DNA from: Physcomitrium patens
Taxonomy: Eukaryota; Streptophyta; Bryopsida; Funariales; Funariaceae
Assembly (NCBI RefSeq): GCF_000002425.4
Contig: NC_037255.1
Location: forward strand, 10,994,622-11,058,621
Reading direction: 5' to 3'
Length of the DNA stretch: 64,000 nucleotides
Each line of letters starts with the position of its first letter. The stretch's first letter is position 1. Shown here one piece after another: positions 46,201 to 56,935 of the stretch. A model generated the notes under the pieces. The model made no database searches and was not told where the DNA came from. It worked only from the letters and a program-made list of their open reading frames with translations. The translations under genes were made by a program, and so were the position numbers.

Positions 46201-47052
46201 AAATGGTCTTGAATATGCAAAAGATTACTAGATTTATATAGATCAGATGATCTAATCTTTTTAACAACAAAGTGAAGGTTTTAAGGAGGTACCCTGAATC
46301 CAATGATACCGAAGATGGCATGGCTGCAAGTAGTGAGCAGATGTGTGTGGCAGGGTGAAAGCCCCTCACATCCGGGCAGCCAGTTGAGGACTCTAGGTAG
46401 CGAGTGCTGCTGGATGCACCCAAGTGATCGTTCCCTGGAGCCTCGGCCCCGCTGCAACAGCATCCTATCCAATCGAGGGTCCTACAATGCAACACTTTTT
46501 GCATTTCTTAATAAACTTCTATTTTGACAGTCTTACTTAGTGGTATAAAAGCTGCTTCAATGTGCCATAGTTCTTCATGTTAGGGATGGACAAATTCAGA
46601 TGATTATTAAGGTTTTAGGGCAATATCAGCACATAATTCCGATTTCTGTCGTTAGTAGATCCTCAGCCGACTGAGAGCTCATATTGGTACTGTGCACGTT
46701 AAGAATGGCCAGAAAAGTCCATTACGATAGCAATCAATAATTGAATTTTATTATCTTCACCACCAGGGCTTCTACTGAACGCATTCAACAAGGTCACAAA
46801 CTCTATTTTCTGTGAATTCCTTCTCGCTGGAGTTGCAAAATAATTAACGTTAGTCTTCACACAGTAAAAAAAACTTTGTATATACATGCAAAATTTACAA
46901 ATTTAGTCGTGGATAACGATTAGCGCGTTCGGACATGGAAGTCATTACCTTGTCTCGTCGCGGAGCTGCCAAAAGACAGCGTAGTCCCACCCTTTAGGTC
47001 CTACAATCGACCGCAGACGCTCCTGCACTCCTCCCCCTGCTTGCTTACTCAT
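43214..47052 (-). CDS. AMS: ABORTED MICROSPORES-type bHLH transcription factor, eleven exons
   Basis: Exons (minus): 47052-46949, 46481-46293, 46010-45941, 45736-45665, 45424-45190, 45063-45004, 44802-44749, 44564-44380, 44223-43951, 43666-43496, 43396-43214. They join in frame to 1596 nt (531 aa). The N-terminal bHLH-MYC_N domain shows GWDYAVFWQLRDE, DWIGCCCSGAE, SVSLDSGIQGRVFLGGQPKW, TKVCIPVQSGLVELGVANHV and VTENAALVNYVRNRCGEQW. SDCSDPIDDDDE precedes the bHLH (about 290-351): NLVAERKRRKKLNERLYSLR, then MDRASILGDAIEYVKELQQQ. The C-terminus has an ACT-like fold (VNKMDGRLFSLRIFCEKRPG, LMQALDVLGLNVVHANIT). The order and residues closely follow Arabidopsis AMS, a master regulator of tapetum and pollen-wall genes that pairs with DYT1/bHLH010-type partners. 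In a seedless plant the likely role is in sporangial nurse tissue and spore wall; that is inference. Confidence 0.92.
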
Positions 47053-50000
47053 GACTGCTCGCAAGCTCCTGCACTACATAATCACTTTTTCCATACTTCA
47101 TTAACATCACGTCAAAATCCAGATGTTTAATTCAACCATTACCTCTGCTCAAGATCACTTTTGACATTGAATCTACCTATTGTAGGTATCACAATGTCTC
47201 CGATACTGATATAATGTCCTAAAGGTCTCAGACCAAGGTAATGAGAAAGTATCCATGTGATCATACCAAACTCCAACCCAAGCGTCGCGAGGACTTAGAT
47301 CACGTGCTATTTCTGAACGCAGTGGTGTTTACATACGCTTGCTGAGCGCTTCTGAGATTTGCGTATTCACTTTCTGACCATTATCAAAACTGATTAGTAA
47401 ACCTCACTCGCTGTGATGAACTCATTTCGGGTATTGAATGATCAGCCATGAAAACAAGTATCATCAGCTCTCACCCCCCCCCCCCCCTCGCCCATGAAGT
47501 ATTATGGCCAAATGAGATATGATTGCGATTTTCGTGTATCTTGCCTTCTCTGCAAAGGACCATCATGTTGACTTAGTTCGTTAATTTTAGGAGTTTGTAT
47601 TGCGAGTACAAAGCAAAGTTCATTGGTTAGAGCTCACCGTTCCAGAAAGTTGACGACTCGGACTGGATTGTTTTATTGGTGGCACACCTAGAACGCTGAT
47701 TCCTTGCTGCGCAGGACATAAAAGTAAAGGGTTAAGACAATCTAAATGTGACTTGATCCCATCGAGACACCACAACACAGCAATGTACACACTTGCCTAC
47801 AGTCGAGCAACATTGTGTAGAGGAGTTGATCACAGCTGACAGATCACCGTCACCTCCAGGTGCCTAACACTCCATCATTCTTTCGATTCTACTGTAGTAC
47901 AGAGTACACAAGAAAGTACAAACTGAGGGATGTGACAGAAAGATATCTCCATCCAATAGTTATGACCTATTTTCCTTCACACGAATGACCGAGAATCGCT
48001 CGAGTACGGTTTAGCAATACCTATTTGTTACTGGGAGCCAAAACTTAGGATACCAAAGCACTTAAACGGTTCTGGAACAATATTTGTCCTATATTTGTTT
48101 TTATTCAGGACGTACATCCAGGTAGTTCACTTCAATGTCGGAAAAATGTCGGGAGTGTACAAACTGGGGCTGATGAACCAATCTCCCTTGTAGGGTATGC
48201 TGATTGACATTATCAACACTTTGGTTGTACAGACGCAGCTCTGGTGGCACAACGTATGCACACTGAACTAAAAACAAACTTGCCTCTCATGCTCATAATC
48301 AATGCAACAAAGCTTGATAGGTCCCAAAATACCGACCATCCGAAAACCCACCATCGAATATTTAAACATCAAGTTCATCAATCTCCTCACTACCACACGC
48401 AATATCGTCACCTCTAAATTGTGCGACACAGGTAAATCCTGACAGGGAAGCTACAGGAAAGCCCCACGTACCCCTCAACTATGACACCAGCAACAAAGCC
48501 TTGCAAGAATACGAAGAATAACTAAGATAAAACCACGACCACTTTCTGACACAAGTATATCTATGCCTCAAGATCAGAAAACACACCACACGATATCTTC
48601 GAGCAATAAACACCAGATCTGCACCAGATTACGTGGATCACTCCTAGTAGCTAACCAATCTGCGTGAATCTGCAAACCAGTATGGGTGAACGCATCCAAG
48701 CTTGTTCATCACCACCACCACCAACACAACCTACTCCAATCCTGTAGAACAAACTAGAATGTAAACTCATTTAATAGCACCACTTGGTTTGCAACCATAC
48801 TTTGGCGACTTCGTGATGGAAGGGTCATGATGTTATCGATTTGCTTGCGCTTCACACCCTGTGAACCTCCAGGTCGGTTCCACACCCAGGTGCCAGACTC
48901 ATCGCCGTCCTCCAACAGTCCAACTCGACTACGTCAAATTTTCCTCCATGCGAAACTTCAAACCCTGCACCACATCGGGGCAGACTACAGTTGATGTTCC
49001 GGTAGCGCCAAGGTCAAATATCATGCAAAATACGTGGAATACCTGGGTGCTTATGTAATGGGAGGGTACTGGCAATTTGACCCCCCGAACGTGCAGTGAA
49101 ACTGGTGAAGGAGAGGAGGGGGAGAGAGCGGTTGCTATCAAGGCCGGGAAGTACACAAGGGAAGATGCCCGTGGGTAGAGATGGCATGATGGCCATGCAC
49201 CAACTGCTGCACTGAGAGGAGTCGAAGCTAGCGGAGAATGAGGTGCTGAGACGATGAAGACCGATAACTGATGAGCTGCAAGTCTGGACCACCACCTTCT
49301 CATTCATAGCGATGGCGATGGATAGCTCCACCTCTTCCTGGACCACCACCTTCCTGAACTCTCACCGGCCTTTCCAGCTACCACATGGAAGCGAGGATAC
49401 GCTAATAACCTCCTGAAATCCTGCTCGTACGCAAACACTAAACTAATCAAACAATCCCTGCACAACTCCGGGACAATCCTGTTTTTCAAAGCATCAAAGA
49501 GATCATTTTTCTTTTTCTTTCTCACATTTTCTTTCAGGTGCATTTCCTCATGTATGAATAAACTTTTGGCGTTTCATAGAATGAATGTTACATTAAGAAC
49601 TTTTTTGCGTTTTGGAAATACTGTCTTTCTTTTTCTTCGTTTCTTTATTTTTTATTTTTCATTTTTTTTTGTTTCAATCATTTGTTTACGAAAAGACAAG
49701 TAAGCAGAAATGAGTAAAAACTAAGCGGAGTAACTTGCGGCAGAGTTGGACCCAGAGCGTGAGAATGTTTTTGAGGGCCTTTGAGGTTTCACACTCGGAG
49801 TGCGAAGTCCCCACATGACACGGAATTTTCCCAACAGGATTGGCACGAGTCAAGGAGGTGGGACTTGATGGGTTGGGTGAAGCAGCCCTTTCTCCTACAG
49901 GAAGCGTCTAGGCAACAGCTGAGAAAACGAACCCACCCTCCTGCAAGTCTCCCTCAACAGTTACTACATAGTGTGGCCCACGTTACGCTCATCGCCACAC

Positions 50001-50751
50001 CAAGCAGAGTTCGCACACAACGCAATCACTCACGCATATCCTTGCACGAAGGGAGGTTTTGCATTTGCGGTGCCGGTTTTCCAGCTGAAGATTGTGGGCT
50101 AGCAAAGCAAGCCAGGGGGGGAGGGCCAACTTTAGCCACGGCAGGCAACAAGCAGCTGTAGGTGGAAGCTTTCTAACTCCACAACCTCCACTAGTGACCA
50201 GTAGTAGTAGTAGTAGTGAAAGAAGTAAACCGTATTGATGGTGGTGGTGGTAGTAGTAGCAGCAGTACCTCCACTACTACAGCTGGTAAGATCTTTGACG
50301 ATAGCAACCAGGGGGAAGAGGAGGAGGACAAGTAGTTGCAATTCCTCCACAACACCTAGTCATTATCATTCTAGGTTAGTTGGTGAGACCATTGATTAGT
50401 ATGTACAGTGTGTGCCTGTCCGTCTGTCTGTCTGTGTTTGAGATGGTGTGTGAATGAGTGAGTGAGTGAGTCCGTCTGTCTCTCTATCTGTCTGTGTTTC
50501 TATCTGTGTGTGTGTTTGAGGTTGGGTGGGCGTTTCGCTGTGCTTGTACTGCTTCAGAATTGGCTCTAATGGTCCACTGAGATCTGTAGTTGGTACCTAA
50601 TTGCATTGGATTTCCTCTTCCACCTCTCCATCCCTCTTCCTTTCTCTCCTGCTTCCTCTCGATCATCTCTCCAATGCTTCTCTCTCCTTTGCTTTTTCTT
50701 TATCTTTTCTTCTCTTCATCTTCTTTCACATAAAATGTACTATTTTTGTAG
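47053..50751. other. bHLH promoter side and intergenic DNA
   Basis: Balanced-composition DNA upstream of the bHLH gene, probably its promoter and 5' leader in the nearest part. It contains a poly-C run (47473-47487). Minus-strand frame 49304-49543 (ELCRDCLISLVFAYEQDFRR) reads like protein but matches nothing I know. Frames at 49781-50161 appear to be chance. A long polypyrimidine tract fills about 50620-50730, just before the composition change. Confidence 0.45.
50201..50530. repeat. Microsatellite cluster (GTA, GGT, TCTG/TGAG)
   Basis: Several simple repeats in close succession: AGT units at about 50201-50217, GGT/AGT/AGC units at about 50235-50265, then GTCT/TGTC, GAGT and TG units from about 50410 to 50520. 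Confidence 0.85.
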
Positions 50752-50880
50752 GAGAATGAATCCCCTTCTTTTAAGGAGTTTACAGATTTAATTAAAGAGC
50801 TAGCAAATGATAGAGCTCTAGGTCCATATGACATTGGTATTAAGTTCTTTAAGATGTAGCTGCAACATTATGAATTATAA
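50752..50880 (+). mobile_element. LINE reverse-transcriptase scrap
   Basis: The plus frame from 50752 reads SFKEFTDLIKELANDRALGP followed by DIGIKFFKM and then stops. This resembles the early reverse-transcriptase motif of plant LINEs (typically ...I..L.N.KA.GPDG...EFFK). Only about 40 codons are left, so the copy is severely truncated. It sits exactly at the composition change. Confidence 0.5.
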
Positions 50881-51457
50881 ATAAGCAAGTAAAAAATAAA
50901 TTCAGAAAACATATATTATTGCAACTGTTAATATTTTAATGAATTTTTTTGTTTTCAAATTCACAACATAAAATGAAATAATCTTAAAATAGAAAATTAT
51001 TTATGTTAAATCCCTAATTGATATTGCTATACCTCACATGACTTCTATATGACTTAAATTGACTAAAAAACAAGCTTATATGCTTATGGTGCATATTTTT
51101 TTATAGCTAAAAAATAAAATAAAATAAAATAAATAAATCAAATATGTTGTTAAATTTTTTTAGCTTTTAACATGTTTTTTCGTAAAATATTCATTGTCTC
51201 TTTTTCAACCACCACCCTTTCTTAAAGCAAAGAAAGAAAGGAAAAAATAAAAAATAAAAAATAAAAAACAAATAAAAGATGCATTTTATTATCTAGTTAT
51301 TTACAAGAAAGTCACATGGGATGCATTAATATCAATTGGAGATATAAAATTAACAATTTTCATCAAATATTTTGTCTTAAATTTTTAAAAGATTCTAATT
51401 GTATTTAAAATTTGATTATTTATATACTTATATATATATTTTTTAATTTTTTTAGTA

Positions 51458-51492
<35 letters not shown>

Positions 51493-51682
51493 GATAAAAT
51501 ATCTAAGATTATTAAGTTATTAACAAAAAATTATATATATTTTTTAAAGATAATTATTGTATTTAACAATGATAAATATTAATTGAGCTTAAAATCTAAA
51601 AATATAATTAAATTTAGATTATTTTTTATAATTTATATTATAAATTATGAATAAATAGAATAAATATATTTATAGGAGAATG

Positions 51683-52548
51683 TTAAATTGATCCATCTAT
51701 CATTGTACTCTCCATTCTAATCTTCTTCCTTTTCCTTCCAAATAATAGCCCTATTTAACATGTTCTTCTATAGGAGCACAAGTTTCTATACTTCCTTTCT
51801 TTTTTGGAGTCAATGATTGCATTGAGCTTGTCCTTCTCTTCTTCACGAAATTAGTTGTTGTGTTTAAAGTCTTATTTTATGAATTTTTGAAGTTGATTAG
51901 ATTGTTTTGTAGATGAGAAAGTATAAGTTGTTGTTTAAAGATTTATCTCATTATGTCTTTTAGCTGTGATTGATATTGAGGATCTTCTTGAATATCGAAG
52001 TAGAGTGTCTAAAGTGATCCATGTAGGATATCTCAAGGCTTTTTAGTGAAATAAATCTCTTATATTTGTGGTTGATGTGATTAATTGTTTAGGTATGTGT
52101 TCAGTTAGCTTTAGATTAGATCAATGGCATCTCCAAAACCAACATGAAGAAGAAAAAGAAGAAGAACTTGACTCACTTCATAAAAGAGAGCACAAATACA
52201 TATGCTTCTACAAAAGAATATCTTAAATGGGACTACCATTTGGAGGGATTAAGATGGGAACAATATACAAAGAAGGTCAAAATAAGGAATCGGAGGCTAG
52301 AGATAAGAATAGCAAATAAAGAGAAGATTTGGAGGGATTAAGACAAGAACATCATACAAAGAAGGTTAAGACAAGGGATTGGAGGCTAGAAATGGGAATA
52401 ACAAACAAGGAGAGGGAAGGAAGGAGAGGAGGGAAAGTTGAAAAATAAGTTGGGAATGGAAATAATAGACATAGATTAGGTAGAAAAACATGGGGTAAGA
52501 AAATTGAAACAGATGACAAAGGATACAATGATGGATGGATCAATTTAA
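51683..52548. mobile_element. Terminal-inverted-repeat element, non-autonomous
   Basis: The 25 bases at 51683-51707 (TTAAATTGATCCATCTATCA...) match the reverse complement of 52524-52548 at 24 of 25 positions. They enclose an 866-bp segment that is richer in G and C than its surroundings and has no transposase. This fits a small non-autonomous DNA element. No clear target duplication was seen. Confidence 0.5.
52239..52416 (+). repeat. Two-copy tandem repeat, 89-bp unit
   Basis: Units starting TTTGGAGGGATTAAGA at 52239 and again at 52328 run in parallel for about 89 bp each, with scattered differences. They lie inside the inverted-repeat element. Confidence 0.8.
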
Positions 52549-55369
52549 TCACTACTAGAGTCAATTTAATACACACATACATACATACATAAACATAGAC
52601 AGACAGACACACACACATATATATATATATATATTTAAAAAATAAATATTAATAATTAAAATTTAAAAGTATAATTTATTAAAAAATAAATTCAAATTAT
52701 TTAAAAATATAGCTAAAAGCTCTAAATTTTATATATTTAAATAATATAGATCTAAATAATATTATTATAAAATAAATTTCTTGAGATATTTAAATAAAGA
52801 AATTTTTTAAAATTAAAATTGAAATATTATTTAATATTAATTAATAAATTTTCTAAATTTAGATCTTAATATATTTTATAAAATTACTAAAAACTTATCA
52901 TTAATAAGCATAATAAATATTTATATATATTATCATTTTTTAAAATAATATTATTAATTATTATACATGTTAAAAAATTTAAACAAATTTTTATCTTTTA
53001 AATAAAAAATTATTCTTATTTTTAATAGCAATATAGAATTGATTAATTATATTGTATTAAAAATACCATTTTATATTATTATATTCTTTAAATATATCAT
53101 AACTATTATTAAGAGATTTTTAATAAAATACAAGGGAAATTAGCAATTGGCAACACAATTGACTTTATGACAATTTTTTTATTTTTATTTTTATTTTTTT
53201 ATTCTCCTAACACTGAATAATATTTTCTATGCAAATACAACCTATCTAAATCTCTGATATATCTCATATTGTTGGTGCTTTTGACCTTGCAAACAAGTGT
53301 ATCCACAAGTGGTTTATGACTTGTATTACAGTAAATCCAACTTACTTATTTATAGATATGTTAGCCACATTTTAATTTTGATATCAAAATATTTCTAATG
53401 ATAACTAAGTATATATTTAGTTTTTTAACATATATCAATTTAAAAATAAATTAATTTATAAGTACTAAAAATAAGAGATATAATTAATAATAACATTCAA
53501 ATCTCTTTTATTAAAATATTTCTACTAAGTAACTTTTGTGATAGATTAGTAGAATATATTTATAGTGTTATAGTCAATCTTCTATATGACACCTTGTTTA
53601 ATGCCTTATGCTATCTATAGCAAGTTTAAAATATGTTATCAAATTTGCATTCTACTTCAATTGATCACTCATCAAAATTTATTATACTAGAAGAGATTTG
53701 AATTAGCTATTATCACTATTCATATCAATATAAAAATTTCCAAAATTTTACTCAATAGTGGTACTAGCATAAATGTTATCATTGTGTCATTGTGAAAGAC
53801 ATTGTCTCCAATTCCATCTTCTAATGTTTATTACATTTAAAATAAAAATAACAAATAACTTTGTTATTCAATTATTTGGTCTTATTTGTAATTTTATTAT
53901 TTATATTTTTAGAATTTTAAATAAATTTATTTTTATAATACTTAAAAATAATAATTTAATATCTAATTATCAAAATCTCATTAATTATGCTTGATTGAAA
54001 GATGTTTGCATTATCTATGACTAGCATAATAACTTTTTAATTATAGAAAATAAAATAATTTATAATCTATAATTAAAATAAATCTCATATATAAATTAAT
54101 AATACAAAATAGACAATGATACTTTAAAATTTGATTAGAAATTAACTTTAAGACTAATTGACATATTTTATAAGTTTTGTTGATATAATTTGGAGTAAAA
54201 AATATTAAAAGAAATGTAAAGATCAAACATTCTTGTATATATGAATAAATGATTTAAAAGTGATAATATTGTGATACAAATTATATATATTAGTCAACTA
54301 CTTGTTTCATTTGAATGACTGGTGCATATTTCTCATCTTATTCTTTGTAGCATTCAATTGTTGTTTAAGATCTTTTGGCTAAGGATAGATAGAAGCCAAG
54401 CAATGGTGCACACAAATTACCTCTTTTTTGGGCGTTAATAAATGAATTCTATTTTGCACAATATTTACAAAGTGTTGCTTCCAAACTTAAGGCACATCAA
54501 GCAATCTATAAACTATATTAATATTCAAAGAAGAAAATATCTCTTTATATGTATTGAATTTTAAAAAAAGTCCTTAGAACCTATTTATTGCTTTTATGTC
54601 TAACAATATTTTAATTTAGATTTATTTTCTAATTCACTTATGTTATCAATACCACAAAGACTTCATGGCAACAATATCTTTGAACTTGTCATTAGATGCT
54701 TGGTTTTAGAATTTCTTAGTAAAAAAGAGTCTTTAGAAAATTTAGTCAATTGTAATAAATATTTTAATATTATTACATACAAATTCAAGAATGCCAATCA
54801 ATAATTTTAAAAAACATATCCTTAAATAGACATAATAAAATCCATCTTATAGTAAAATTTGAATGTATGTATTGTAGAATTAAATGCTCTTATTGCAATA
54901 TGAAAGTGCTATAATGACTTTTGCACTTTCAAGTTATAATAATAAAATCGATTCAAAAGTTTCCTTCTATCTCACTTCTTTCTTGTAAACCAAATTTAGA
55001 AGTCATTACATATTATGAGGGTAAATTTCTCCCTCACTCCAAATTACAAGATGGCCTCAATTAAGAATTTCTTGTAATTGGTGGTGTAAAGTAAAAGTAG
55101 CAATAAACAAGAAAAAAAGAAGAACGACACAAAACAAGTGAAATAAGTGCAATCAAGCAATTATACACACCAAAACTAGTCACAATTTGTTCACTCGATT
55201 TTCATCCAAAAAAATAAAAATAAAAATAAAAAATTATATTTTTAGATAGATAATTTTTATCTTTCCAATGACATAACAATCATATAATTTCAAGTTATTA
55301 TGAGCAAGTTATGAAAGATTAAATATAGAATATAAATAATAGAAAAATTAAATGAATAATTTTTATCTT

Positions 55370-55561
55370 AAGGATAACTTACTCAAGAAATCAGGAGTTC
55401 GAGCCTCACTAAGGCTCAAAAGTAATGTATATTGGTTGTCTAAAGAGGCCTTGAGGCCTTAGTCTTATCTTCCTACCTATATCCAAGGTGCTACAACCCA
55501 TATAGGAATTGTGCACAACTGCTGGTCCTCCTATTTTCAACTAATAAAACTATTTTTTTTT
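55370..55561 (+). mobile_element. Possible SINE remnant
   Basis: GGAGTTCGAGCCTC at 55394-55407 resembles the internal B box of RNA polymerase III promoters. It is followed by about 150 bp of less AT-rich sequence ending in a T run. No good A box is visible upstream, so the piece is truncated or the call is wrong. Confidence 0.3.
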
Positions 55562-56385
55562 GCATTTTTGACTTCACCAAGGTATTCAAAAACATGCAAT
55601 TAGCCTAGCTACCATGTTTGGTCTTCAAATCTTGCTTCATTTCTTCATAATGGCTCTCAAGGTGGTAAAACTTAATTTTACTAAGGTCTTGAAATTTTCT
55701 CTAAAAATTCATGAAAAATCCTAAATAAATTCTAAATAAATTCTAAAAAATCTTGTAGTATTTCTATAATACTAATATCTATATAAGGCTATTTTTTTTT
55801 ATCTTGATGATTTTTTATAGTGATAAAATTAATTTAATTATACTAAAAATATTATTTTTTATATAATTAACTAAAAAGACATGAAGTTCTTTTTTATGCT
55901 TCTTCTAACCACTCACTAATCATTGATAGGATTTTATAAGTAATATATGTAGATAGAAAGCCAATGAAGACATTGGTCTCAAATATTAATCATTAATACT
56001 CAATAATGAGTGAAAATACTATATCAACTAAGATAATTGCCTCCAAGACTTACTAAGACTCCATTTCTGTAACTTTTCTTTTAATAAGACTTTTATACTT
56101 ATAAATACTTCTAAATTTTAATAAATATATAAATAGTCAAAAAAACTTTCTAATCTTAGTATTTATCTCATTAAATGATTCAATATTATATTTTTAACTA
56201 CTCCACCAATTAAGATCCATTGGTAGGACTCACACATATATTATTTAATTTATACAAAAAATAACAAAAAAAGTAAATAATAATTTTTATGAAACTTATT
56301 AAATTTTTATTTAAAGATATTAATATAATAAGAATCTTTAGATCTATCAATTAGTAGTTTAAGCTTTGTTCTTCTTATCATCTTA

Positions 56386-56935
56386 TGTCATAGACATATA
56401 CATATAAACCAATAATTACTTATATAATTTAAATAATAGTAAGTAAAAGTAGGTAAATTCTATAATATCTTCTATAGTAGATTCTTAGAAGCTTCATAGA
56501 TACTACTTTGACTTTATTAAAGTCTTTAATTGACTTTTTAGATTAGAAACATGGTCAATAAGTTGGCCATATACTACACATATTGATAGCTTGAAGAACA
56601 AGCTAACTATGTGGTCTATACATAGAAAACTTATCTTGTAAGATAAGGCATTTGTCCTACAAAGTCAACACATATTAGAGGTCCTATAGAACATTGCCAC
56701 ATAGCTCCTAGCTAAATAGTATATATAAAGACAAGAGTACAGCCCTCTTCACTCTTATCAACTCCTTTCTTGCTTCTAGTCCAGTTTCAAGAGTCTCAAG
56801 TTTTCTTGTCTTTTTGCAATAAGCCATTCCAATTTCTTTTTAATATATATACTTCCTTATTTCTAGTTTATTATTATTTTTTTTGACATGGATTTCATTG
56901 GTTTATGCAACATCTTCTAGTTCTTATCTTTGACA
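56386..56935 (+). repeat. 5' LTR of the chromovirus fossil
   Basis: About 550 bp beginning TGTCATAGACATA and ending near TTTGACA. It aligns along its length with 62197-62745; a rough eye count over the first 300 bases gives about 86-88% identity. It contains a TATATAAA-type promoter box near 56720. Confidence 0.85.

Larger units (their letters stand above)
50881..56385. other. Very AT-rich repeat-derived spacer
   Basis: Extreme AT content with frequent TA and ATT runs (for example (ATT)n at 51463-51490 and mixed AC/GACA/TA repeats at 52576-52640). Apart from the inverted-repeat element and possible SINE listed separately, no gene or recognisable protein domain is visible. It looks like old transposon DNA worn down by C-to-T change. 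Confidence 0.55.

Noticed and set aside
49781-50161. 126-codon plus frame
   Set aside because: No family resemblance, mixed low-complexity content, and no splice or start context to support it.
50201-50530. Clustered short repeats considered as a CRISPR-like array
   Set aside because: They are simple microsatellites without constant repeats and unique spacers, in a eukaryotic context.
52352-52618. Minus frame rich in V, Y, L and P
   Set aside because: Made by microsatellites and the 89-bp tandem repeat read backwards.
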